Assembly (NCBI GenBank): GCA_051878795.1
Contig: JBJEKU010000080.1
Location: forward strand, 1 to 42,414
From: W1P20-047 sp051878795
GTDB lineage: Bacteria > Actinomycetota > Coriobacteriia > Coriobacteriales > Eggerthellaceae
Reading direction: 5' to 3'
Length of the DNA: 42,414 nt
In this document: in pieces, positions 7,739 to 15,070 of the stretch
Position numbering within the stretch: the first letter of the stretch is position 1
Layout of the letters: every line of letters begins with the position of its first letter
Notes under the pieces: generated by a model
What the model was told of the DNA's origin: nothing
Seen by the model: only the letters and a program-made list of their open reading frames with translations
Database searches by the model: none
Translations under genes and position numbers: made by a program

Positions 7739-7752
7739 GGAAGGAAGTGGGC

Positions 7753-8871
7753 ATGAACAGCCATTATGACTATCTGATCGTAGGTGCGGGTATCTCTTCT
7801 GCGGTATTCGCGCACGAGGCGGCTCAGGTGGGGAAGAGCTGCCTGGTGATCGACCGCCGTCCCCATATCGCAGGCAACGTGTATTGCGAGGAGGTGGAGG
7901 GTATCAATGTGCATAAGTACGGCGCGCATATCTTCCACACTTCCATCCGACGCGTATGGGATTATGTGAACCGCTTCGCGGAGTTCAACAACTACGTGAA
8001 CAGCCCCGTCGCGCGTTACAAGGACGAGTTGTACAACATGCCCTTCAATATGAATACCTTCAACCGCATGTGGGGCGTGGTGACTCCCGCCGAAGCCCAG
8101 GCGAAGATCGCCGAGCAGGTTGCCGCCGAAGGAATCGGCGAACCCGCCAACCTGGAAGAGCAGGCGCTTTCCCTGGTGGGCAGGGACGTGTACGTGAAAC
8201 TGGTGAAAGGCTACACGGAAAAGCAGTGGGGACGCGATTGCAAGGACCTGCCCGCAAGCATCATCAAGCGCCTGCCCTGCCGCTTCCGCTATGACAACAA
8301 TTACTTCAACGACCGTTGGCAGGGCATTCCCATGGGCGGCTACACCAAGATGGTGCAGGCCATGTTCGGGGATACGGAAATCCTGCTCAACACCGAATAC
8401 CGCGATTTCATCGCGCAGAACCCCGACATCGCCGACCGCGTGATCTACTGCGGGCCCATCGACGAGTTCTACGATTTCAAGCTGGGCACCTTGGAATACC
8501 GCAGCCTGCGTTTCGAGAGCGAGGTGCTCGACGAGCAGAACCATCAGGGCAATGCCGTGGTGAATTACACCGAGCGCGAGGTGCCCTATACCCGCATCAT
8601 CGAGCATAAGCATTTCGAGTACGGCGAGCAGCCCAAGACCGTGATCACGCGCGAGTATCCTGCCGATTGGGAGCCGGGCGACGAGCCCTACTATCCCATC
8701 AACGACGAGCGCAACACCAAGCTCTACGAGCAGTATGCGGCGCTTGCCGCCGAAGAGGGCAAGGTGGTGTTCGCCGGACGCCTGGGCGGATACAAGTACT
8801 ATGATATGGACAAGGCCATCGATGCTGCATTCGACCTGGTGGAGCGCGAGCTGGGGGTTACCATCTCCTAG
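7753..8871 (+). CDS. glf: UDP-galactopyranose mutase
   Basis: Glf interconverts UDP-galactopyranose and UDP-galactofuranose with a reduced flavin, supplying galactofuranose for surface polymers. The 372-residue protein starts with the FAD-binding motif VGAGISSAVFA, then DRRPHIAGNVY, HKYGAHIFHTS, NYTE near the middle, and the C-terminal GRLGGYKYYDMD motif; all are typical of bacterial Glf, and the length is normal. The ATG at 7753 follows GGAAGGAAG. An upstream in-frame extension of 68 residues overlaps the sugar transferase gene and the terminator and is not part of the protein. Its separation by a terminator suggests read-through or an unseen promoter. It implies that the polymer made in this region, or another one, contains galactofuranose. 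Confidence 0.95.
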   Translation: MNSHYDYLIVGAGISSAVFAHEAAQVGKSCLVIDRRPHIAGNVYCEEVEGINVHKYGAHIFHTSIRRVWDYVNRFAEFNNYVNSPVARYKDELYNMPFNMNTFNRMWGVVTPAEAQAKIAEQVAAEGIGEPANLEEQALSLVGRDVYVKLVKGYTEKQWGRDCKDLPASIIKRLPCRFRYDNNYFNDRWQGIPMGGYTKMVQAMFGDTEILLNTEYRDFIAQNPDIADRVIYCGPIDEFYDFKLGTLEYRSLRFESEVLDEQNHQGNAVVNYTEREVPYTRIIEHKHFEYGEQPKTVITREYPADWEPGDEPYYPINDERNTKLYEQYAALAAEEGKVVFAGRLGGYKYYDMDKAIDAAFDLVERELGVTIS

Positions 8872-9222
8872 GGCGCGCGAGCTTGGCCCTTGCAAGCTTG
8901 AGCGCGGCTGCTTCTGCCCGCGCGGGCAACTTTTCCGGCACCCTGCAGCACGATTGGGCTGCAGGGTGCCTTTCCATATGCGGTCTGCATGCTGCCTATC
9001 AGCCCGAGCCCGTTTTCCCGGACCTGCATGCGACGGTATGCCGGCATGCCGGTTCCCGGTTCGCCCGCTCCCTTGCTTCCCCAAGCGAAGTCCATCTTCG
9101 GATCGGCATCCTTTTTCGAAGGCTTTCGGATTCTTGCGTGCTGATCGTTGCAAGGCGGGATACGGGAGGTGGAAAAGCGTTACCATGGGCAATGCGCTAT
9201 TTGCAGGAACGAGGAGGCTGAA
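8872..9222. other. Intergenic region of about 350 bases
   Basis: It holds the glf terminator (8937-8975), a 12-base perfect palindrome at 8916-8927 (GCCCGCGCGGGC) and another CCGGCATGCCGG palindrome near 9042. No convincing promoter or coding signal was found in the rest. Open frames that cross it on the minus strand have no ribosome site or recognisable protein. Confidence 0.6.
8937..8975 (+). terminator. Strong intrinsic terminator after glf
   Basis: A perfect 13-bp stem (GGCACCCTGCAGC/GCTGCAGGGTGCC) with an 8-base loop is followed by TTTCC. It closes the surface-polymer unit. Confidence 0.85.
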
Positions 9223-11004
9223 ATGGGTATTCCAGATGTGCGGTTCCAGGTGCTGCGCGAGCTCTCGATGAGCGCCAACCCTGCCAACCCTCAATTACTT
9301 GCGCTTGATCTGGCCCTTCCGAAAGTCGAGGTTGCAGCGGAGCTCGATGAGTTGGAAAAGCTGGGGTGGATCTTCGGCGGACGCATCACGAAGGCGGGCG
9401 TCCAGGCGCTCGAGCCGTACAAGGTGGATAACGCCATCATCCTGGCAGCCGAATTCAAACCCGATTTCGTGCCCCTTTCCTATGAAAAACCCCCGTGCCT
9501 GTTCACCTTCCGCGGCGAGGTTCTGATCGAGCGCTTGATCAGGCAGCTTCGGGAAGCGGGGGTCCGTAAGATCTATGTCGTGGGCGGGGATAAGGCCGAA
9601 CAGCTCTTCCATCTTGAGAAGAAGTACGGCGTCCAGGTGGTATTCAATCCCGAATACCAGTCCCGTGGAAGCCACTCGTCTTTGATGGCGGTGCGCAGCC
9701 TGCTTTCGAATTCCTATATCTGCGATTCCTGCGACTACTTCCTGCACAACCCCTTCAGGGCCTATGAGCGCGAAAGCTACTGCGCCTTGTGCTATTCGAA
9801 AGGGGAGACTCCCCGGTATTGCGTCAGGCTCGAACGCGACGGCAGCGTGTCCGACCCCGAGTTGGGCGGAGAGGATTCCTGGTGCCTGAAAGGACAGGTG
9901 TTCTCGGATAGGGCGATGTCGCAAGAGCTCAGGCGCGACCTCAAGGAAGAGTACGCCGACCCCCGAACCTGCCCCAAAAGCTGGTTGGAGTTCTTTACCG
10001 ATCGTTTCGACGAATGCAGGGTGGCGGGCAGGATCTACGACTCGGATGACGTTTGCAGCTTGAAGAGCATTTCCCAAGCAGCTTCGATCGATCCCGATTT
10101 CATGACGAGCGGAAAGTCGCAGATCTTCGACAATATCGTGGATGTGCTCGGTTGCGACAAGTCGGAGATCAGGAACATCTATTCGATCGACCAGGGCCTG
10201 ACGAACTACTGCTTCCATTTCGCAACCGATGGGGGCGAGTGGACCTATCGCCACCCCGGCGCGGGAAACGACAAGCTGGTCGATTACGCCGCCGAGGTGG
10301 AGGCGCAGCAGGTGGCGAAGCGCATCGGGCTCTATGACTCCTTCATCCATGAAGACCCCCATACGGGTTGGATGATCGCGAAGTACATTCCGAAGACCCA
10401 CAAGGTCAATTTCCATAATGAAGCGGCCTTGCAGAGCGCCATGAATATCATCAGGATGCTCCATGGCGTGTCCGACGAGGTGAGCAGATCCTTCGATTTC
10501 TACGAGGAGGGCTGCCGCTTCGCGAGCGAGCTGCTCGAGAAGTCCGACGTCTATCTGCCCGCATTCAACAGGCTTTCCAATATGGCAGCGCAGGCGAAGG
10601 AGATTGCACGGATCGATGCGAAAAGCCCTTGTCTCTGCCACAATGATTTCTCCGATACTACGTTGATCATGAACGAGGACGGCGAGATGAGGCTGGTCGA
10701 GTGGGACTATGCCGGTATGTCCGATTACGCGAGCGACTTCGGCACCATGGTGGTTTCCTGCCAGCTGAGCGAGCATGAGGCGCTGCGTGCCCTGGAGTTC
10801 TATTTCGGACGGACCCCCACCCAGGAAGAGATCTGCCACAACTTCGCGTATGTGGGCCTTGCCGCCTGGTGCTGGTACGTCTGGTCGCTTTTGAAGGAAG
10901 CGGAGGGCGCATATGTGGGGGATTGGCTGTTCGTATACCACCGCTATGCGAAGGAGTATCTGGCGAAGGCGTCCTGGATCGCCGAGGGCTTGGGCACCAT
11001 CTAA
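9223..11004 (+). CDS. Winged helix + LicC-like nucleotidyltransferase + LicA-like kinase fusion, active sites degenerate
   Basis: This 593-residue protein has three parts: a winged-helix domain (about 4-66, with the ITKAGVQALEPYKV end typical of this group), a LicC-like CTP:phosphocholine cytidylyltransferase domain (about 70-275) and a LicA-like choline kinase domain (about 300-590). The architecture is known and active members join choline kinase to CDP-choline synthesis. Here the cytidylyltransferase signature LAAGxxSR reads LAAEFKPD (74-81), the lysine of the PK motif is proline (P91), and the metal-binding Asp of the D-x-D-N-Y segment is C170 (DSCDY, 168-172). In the kinase, HND (473-475) is kept, but the Asn five residues after that Asp is T480, and the DWE metal motif is E492-W-D494. 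It is therefore probably inactive or altered. The ATG at 9223 follows GAGGAGG; it is monocistronic, and LicD is at 3574-4416. Confidence 0.8.
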   Translation: MGIPDVRFQVLRELSMSANPANPQLLALDLALPKVEVAAELDELEKLGWIFGGRITKAGVQALEPYKVDNAIILAAEFKPDFVPLSYEKPPCLFTFRGEVLIERLIRQLREAGVRKIYVVGGDKAEQLFHLEKKYGVQVVFNPEYQSRGSHSSLMAVRSLLSNSYICDSCDYFLHNPFRAYERESYCALCYSKGETPRYCVRLERDGSVSDPELGGEDSWCLKGQVFSDRAMSQELRRDLKEEYADPRTCPKSWLEFFTDRFDECRVAGRIYDSDDVCSLKSISQAASIDPDFMTSGKSQIFDNIVDVLGCDKSEIRNIYSIDQGLTNYCFHFATDGGEWTYRHPGAGNDKLVDYAAEVEAQQVAKRIGLYDSFIHEDPHTGWMIAKYIPKTHKVNFHNEAALQSAMNIIRMLHGVSDEVSRSFDFYEEGCRFASELLEKSDVYLPAFNRLSNMAAQAKEIARIDAKSPCLCHNDFSDTTLIMNEDGEMRLVEWDYAGMSDYASDFGTMVVSCQLSEHEALRALEFYFGRTPTQEEICHNFAYVGLAAWCWYVWSLLKEAEGAYVGDWLFVYHRYAKEYLAKASWIAEGLGTI

Positions 11005-11036
11005 GAAGCCGCCATGCCCCAGTTCGCTAGGCGCCT

Positions 11037-11095
11037 ATAAGCTTATCGTTTGTGTTTCCAAGTAAGAATTTTCGGAAAAGTTAAAGGATTCGTCC
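11037..11095. promoter_or_regulatory. AT-rich control region upstream of glnA with small palindromes
   Basis: This stretch contains the perfect palindrome ATAAGCTTAT (11037-11046) and an imperfect dyad TTTTCGGAAAA (about 11070-11080), in DNA much richer in AT than the neighbouring genes. Either could be a nitrogen-regulator site. I do not recognise a Streptomyces-type GlnR box, so the assignment is open. Confidence 0.3.
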
Positions 11096-11123
11096 GTCCG
11101 CCCCCTTTTCCGTACCGTTCGGC

Positions 11124-11129
11124 TACACT
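11124..11129 (+). promoter_or_regulatory. Possible -10 box of the glnA operon
   Basis: TACACT (5 of 6 consensus) lies 42 bases before the glnA start and would give a leader of about 36 bases. No clear -35 and no TGn extension are present, which would suit a promoter needing an activator. Confidence 0.4.
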
Positions 11130-11171
11130 GTGTTCTTTAAAAATCCGCCTACGTTTGCGAATGGAGAGGGT

Positions 11172-12509
11172 ATGAGTCCCGATCAGGAATATGTGATGAA
11201 GACGATCAAGGCGCGCGACGTGCATTTCGTGCGCTTCTGGTTCACCGACGTGATGGGCAACATGAAGTCCTTCGCGGTCAGCCCCAACGAATTGGAAAAG
11301 GCCTTTGCCGAGGGAATGGGTTTCGACGGAAGCTGCATCGAGGGCTTCTCGAGCGCCCAGGAAAGCGACATGCTGGCTTTCCCCGATGCATCGACCTTCC
11401 AGATCCTCCCCTGGAGGCCCAATTCCAATTCCGTCGCCCGTATGTTCTGCAGCATCCGTACGCCCGAGGGCAAGCCTTTTTCCGGTGATTCCAAGCAGGT
11501 ACTTGCCAAGGCGGTGGAGCATGCCGCGAGCATGGGCTATGAAGTGAACATCGGTCCCGAGGTGGAATATTTCTACTTCAGGGATTCCTCCAGTCCCGAG
11601 CCGCTCGACCACGGCAGCTACTTCGATCTGATGTCGCTTGATTCGGCCACCGACTTGCGCCGTGATACGGTGCTTGCTCTGGAACACATGGGCATCCCCG
11701 TGGAGTACAGCCATCACGAGACGGGTCCCAGCCAGAACGAGGTCGACCTACGCTATTCAGACGTCATGTCCATGGCTGATGCGGTGATGACCTACAAGCT
11801 TGTGGTGAAGGAAATCGCCGCGTTGCATGGTGTATATGCCAGCTTCATGCCCAAGCCCATTACCGGTCAGCCCGGCAGTGGAATGCATCTGCATATCAGC
11901 TTGTTCGACGAATTCGGCAACAATGCCTTCTTCGACGAGCGCGATCCTTCGGGCAGCAACCTTTCCCAAACTGCAAAGTACTTCATCGCGGGCCTGCTCA
12001 AATATGCGCCCGAATTCAGCCTGCTTACCAATCAGTATGTGAATTCCTACAAACGCCTGATCGGAGGTCAGGCGGCGCCGTACAGCCTGACTTGGGGACA
12101 TAGGAACCGTTCGACTTTGGTGCGCATCCCCAGCTATCGTCCGAAGGACGAAGGGGCATGCCGCATCGAGCTACGCAACCCCGATCCCGCCTGCAACCCC
12201 TATCTTGCTTTCGCAGCGGTGGTTACCGCGGGTTTGAAGGGTATCGAGGACAAGCTTGAGTTGCGCGAGCCCTCCGACGGCGTCGATTTGGCCAAGCTGA
12301 GTGTTCAGGAAATGAAGGCGGCTGGTTTCGGCATGCTTCCCAGGGACCTGGGCAGCGCCACCGAGCTCTTCGCCGAATCCCAGCTGATGCGCGATCTTCT
12401 GGGCGACCATATCCATTCCTACCTGGTCGACCAGAAGCGCAGGGAATGGAACGAGTATCTGGGTCAGGTTTCCGAATGGGAGCTCTCGCGCTTCCTGGAA
12501 AGGCTGTAG
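11172..12509 (+). CDS. glnA: Glutamine synthetase, type I
   Basis: The enzyme makes glutamine from glutamate, ammonia and ATP in the cytoplasm, as a dodecamer. The 445-residue protein has the beta-grasp N-terminal domain and the catalytic signatures MGFDGSCIEGF, GPEVEYFYF, ETGPSQNEVDL, GSGMHLHIS, NSYKRL, RNRSTLVRIP and RIELRNPDPACNPYLAFA. The length and the absence of a tyrosine at the adenylylation loop (VDLAKLS in place of the NLYDL-type motif) indicate the GSI-alpha type, not controlled by GlnE adenylylation. The ATG at 11172 follows GGAGAGGG; an extension to 11130 would run through the promoter. The regulator gene starts 10 bases after its stop, so enzyme and regulator are co-transcribed. 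Confidence 0.96.
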   Translation: MSPDQEYVMKTIKARDVHFVRFWFTDVMGNMKSFAVSPNELEKAFAEGMGFDGSCIEGFSSAQESDMLAFPDASTFQILPWRPNSNSVARMFCSIRTPEGKPFSGDSKQVLAKAVEHAASMGYEVNIGPEVEYFYFRDSSSPEPLDHGSYFDLMSLDSATDLRRDTVLALEHMGIPVEYSHHETGPSQNEVDLRYSDVMSMADAVMTYKLVVKEIAALHGVYASFMPKPITGQPGSGMHLHISLFDEFGNNAFFDERDPSGSNLSQTAKYFIAGLLKYAPEFSLLTNQYVNSYKRLIGGQAAPYSLTWGHRNRSTLVRIPSYRPKDEGACRIELRNPDPACNPYLAFAAVVTAGLKGIEDKLELREPSDGVDLAKLSVQEMKAAGFGMLPRDLGSATELFAESQLMRDLLGDHIHSYLVDQKRREWNEYLGQVSEWELSRFLERL

Positions 12510-12519
12510 GGGGTGTCGC

Positions 12520-13194
12520 ATGCAGCGTAAGCAAGTACTGTTCATCGCCGATAGCCTGGATAATGCGCATAAGTTCCAACAGATCCTTTCCGCGATGGAC
12601 GTCGATGTGTCTGCAGGGTCCAGCCTGCAGTTCAAGAAGCTCCTTTCCCAGAAGGGCGATGTGGACCTGGTCATCCTGGAAGTACGCGGGGATGTTTCTA
12701 CGGAGCTTGCCAATGCCGAGCAGCTGCTTGTCGAGGCGGGCGGGGTGAATCTGCTGGCCATCATCGACGAGTCCATGCTCTCCGAGTTCCGTCTTCCCAT
12801 GCAGGTGAAGGCCGACTTCGTCGTGCGCGGAGCGGGTAGCGAGGAATGCTCGGCACGCATCCGCCAGCTGATTTGGCCTGGGAACGAGAACAGCTCTTCC
12901 GACTTCCTGACGATAGATAACATGACCCTCAACCTGGCAACCTACCAGGTTCATGTGAACGGCGAGCCATTGGACCTTACCTATCTGGAATATGCCCTCC
13001 TGGCCTTCTTGGTCACGCATCCGGGGCGCACCTATTCCCGCGACGCCTTGCTGCGCCGCGTCTGGGGTTTCGACTATTACGGCGGTAGCCGCACGGTCGA
13101 TGTCCATGTGCGCCGCGTGCGCGCCAAGCTGGGTCCCGAATTGGCCCAGCATCTGGAAACCGTACGCGGAGTGGGTTACCTTTGGAGTAACTAA
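12520..13194 (+). CDS. OmpR-family (GlnR-like) regulator with a degenerate receiver domain
   Basis: This 224-residue protein has an N-terminal receiver fold (about 4-118) and a C-terminal OmpR winged helix (about 128-224: DLTYLEYALLAFLVTHPGRTYSRDALLRRVWGF, then GGSRTVDVHVRRVRAKLG). The receiver lacks the phosphorylation machinery: the acceptor position at the end of beta-3 (VDLVILE) is E54 rather than Asp, only one acidic residue (D11) remains at the beta-1 end, and the conserved Lys is replaced in ADFVVRGAG. This matches the class of actinobacterial GlnR-type regulators that work without a kinase. Its position right after glnA supports a role in nitrogen control, possibly autoregulating the operon. 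GGGGG precedes the ATG. No histidine kinase gene is nearby. Confidence 0.82.
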   Translation: MQRKQVLFIADSLDNAHKFQQILSAMDVDVSAGSSLQFKKLLSQKGDVDLVILEVRGDVSTELANAEQLLVEAGGVNLLAIIDESMLSEFRLPMQVKADFVVRGAGSEECSARIRQLIWPGNENSSSDFLTIDNMTLNLATYQVHVNGEPLDLTYLEYALLAFLVTHPGRTYSRDALLRRVWGFDYYGGSRTVDVHVRRVRAKLGPELAQHLETVRGVGYLWSN

Positions 13195-13225
13195 AGGGTA
13201 TCCGGGCTGATTCCGAGGAGGACAT

Positions 13226-14797
13226 TTGGCAACCGTATATGAGGGACGCATCCTGACCGTCGATGCGATCGATTCCGTCGCCCGTTTCCTTGTGGAGGAA
13301 AAGGGCCTGATTGCGTATGTGGGCAATGACCTTCCCGGGAAGTATGGGAATTGCGAGCGGATCGATCTGGGAGACGATGTGCTGGCACCGGCTTTCGTGG
13401 ATACGCATGCGCATCTGGATATCCAGGCTTTGGCGGGTGCCTTCACGACGGCCTTGGATGCGAAGACCATTCCCGAGGCCTTGGCCTGCGTGCGCTCATG
13501 CGCCCAGGCAGGGCAGATGCCCGTGGCGGTGGCCTTCGGCGCGTCGGGGCATTTGCTGGAAGAGGGACGTCTTCCCACGAAGGGGGAGATGGATTCGGCC
13601 TGTCCCGAAAAGCCTGCGATGATGATCCGCTACGACGGCCATGCCTGCGTTGCGAACACGAAGCTGATCGAGGCGATCGGTGCGGCCGAGGGCGACCTTG
13701 CCGGTTTCGACGGGGAAAGCGGGCTGCTCCAGGGCGAGGCCTTTGAGAGGGCTTTGCGTTTTGCACGGGAATCGGTGCCCCAATCGGTGTTGCTCGGCGG
13801 CATCCAGGATGCGATCGATTCGTATGCATCGCATGGCTTCTGCCTTGCGGGAAATGCGACCGGTTTCGGAATGAAGTGGAATACGGACATCTCCTTCGCA
13901 CGCTGGATCGCCAAGTCCTTGAAGGGCGGCTTCCAGCTGCGCGTTTGGCCGCAGTCCCAGCGTCCTGCTGTCGCCCTGAAGAGCAAGATCGGCAGGGTGG
14001 GCGGCTGCTTCGAGCCCGCCTTGGACGGTACGCTCGGGGGCCGCGATGCCGCTCTGCATGTGCCGTATTGCGGGGATGGCGGGAACAAGGGGTCCCTGCG
14101 CTTTTCCGATGGACAGGTGGAGGATTTCTGTTACCAAGCCCATAACCACAAGCTGCAAGTGGCCTTGCATGCCGTTGGCGATGCTGCATTCGATCAAGCG
14201 GTAAAATGCCTTGCCCGCACGATCGACCGCAGCTTCAAGGAAGCCCATCGCCACGGCATCATCCATGCCTGCCTTCCTACCGAAGAGGGCTTGGAGCTGT
14301 GCGCTCGGTACGGCTTCCATTTGATGATGCAGCCTTCGTTTCTTTCGAGGAGCCAGGAGCCCGTGGACTATCTGCGGACGGTTTTGGGTGAAAGCCGGGC
14401 GCGGGGTTTCATGCCCTTGCGCACTATATGGGACAAGGGAATCTCCGTTTCCGCCGGATCCGATGCGCCGTGTACGCAGCCCGATGCCATCGAATGGATG
14501 TATCGGGCCTGCAACCATCCCGAGCCTGGTCAGAGCCTGACTGCCCGCGAGGCATTGCGCATGTGCACCATCAACGGTGCTTGGGTGACTTACGACGAAG
14601 ACGAGTTCGGGTCGCTCGAGGAGGGGAAGGCCGCAAGCATGGTGCGCCTTTCGGCGAACCCCTACGAAGTGCCTGCAAGCGAGCTTCGCAGCGTTCGGGT
14701 GAAGCAGACCCTCCTGTATGGGAAGCCTTACCAACCCGTACGTCTGAGCACTGCATCGGTGGTGGCGAAGGGCCTGCTCACATACGGATACTGCTAG
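13226..14797 (+). CDS. YtcJ-like metal-dependent amidohydrolase
   Basis: This 523-residue protein of the amidohydrolase superfamily (composite beta domain plus TIM barrel) hydrolyses an amide, imide or related C-N bond; the substrate cannot be told. The metal-binding HAH motif (H61, H63 in VDTHAHLD) follows the N-terminal beta domain, HAVGDAAFDQAV lies midway, and SAGSDAPCTQPDAIEWM provides the late Asp. It uses a TTG start at 13226, chosen because GAGGAGG ends 5 bases before it and the reading frame then begins with the family's usual strand (ATVYEGRILTVD). It follows the GlnR-like gene after 31 bases with no terminator, so it is probably in the glnA operon and may release ammonia or an amine for assimilation; this is an inference. 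Confidence 0.82.
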   Translation: MATVYEGRILTVDAIDSVARFLVEEKGLIAYVGNDLPGKYGNCERIDLGDDVLAPAFVDTHAHLDIQALAGAFTTALDAKTIPEALACVRSCAQAGQMPVAVAFGASGHLLEEGRLPTKGEMDSACPEKPAMMIRYDGHACVANTKLIEAIGAAEGDLAGFDGESGLLQGEAFERALRFARESVPQSVLLGGIQDAIDSYASHGFCLAGNATGFGMKWNTDISFARWIAKSLKGGFQLRVWPQSQRPAVALKSKIGRVGGCFEPALDGTLGGRDAALHVPYCGDGGNKGSLRFSDGQVEDFCYQAHNHKLQVALHAVGDAAFDQAVKCLARTIDRSFKEAHRHGIIHACLPTEEGLELCARYGFHLMMQPSFLSRSQEPVDYLRTVLGESRARGFMPLRTIWDKGISVSAGSDAPCTQPDAIEWMYRACNHPEPGQSLTAREALRMCTINGAWVTYDEDEFGSLEEGKAASMVRLSANPYEVPASELRSVRVKQTLLYGKPYQPVRLSTASVVAKGLLTYGYC

Positions 14798-14932
14798 GCG
14801 GTTACGCGGCTGTTGCCCTGCGCGCTCGAAGCCTCTGCCCTTGCGTACCGAGGTGCGGCCGGCTTCGCTGCTTTCGGCGCCTTCCGTTCCCCTAAGCCCC
14901 GCATTGCAAGAACCGATGACGGCACTTGAATA

Positions 14933-14957
14933 GGCGCCCCTGCGGGGGCGCTTTTGC
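14933..14957 (+). terminator. Intrinsic terminator closing the glnA-regulator-amidohydrolase operon
   Basis: A 7-bp stem (GCGCCCC/GGGGCGC) with loop TGCG is followed by TTTT. The 135 bases between the amidohydrolase stop and this hairpin show no gene. Confidence 0.8.
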
Positions 14958-15024
14958 ATGCTGTCCCGTTATGGGGACCTTGGATATGACGCTTTTCGGG
15001 CGGGCGGGTCCGCATTGTCTGCTT

Positions 15025-15033
15025 TGCTATACT
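15025..15033 (+). promoter_or_regulatory. Extended -10 promoter of polA
   Basis: TGCTATACT (TGn plus TATACT) lies 37 bases before the polA ATG and has no recognisable -35. It is the clearest example of the recurring TGn-TAnnnT promoter type in the window. Confidence 0.65.
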
Positions 15034-15070
15034 TCGGAGGGTTGAGAGGAATCGAAAGAAGGCGACGGAC

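Noticed and set aside
7612..9294. Minus-strand frame of 560 codons across glf and the following intergenic region
   Set aside because: It reads through the glf terminator hairpin and mirrors glf codons; no family pattern is visible.
9295..10941. Minus-strand frame of 548 codons opposite the wHTH-LicC-LicA gene
   Set aside because: It has no ribosome site or recognisable motif and mirrors a clear plus-strand coding region.
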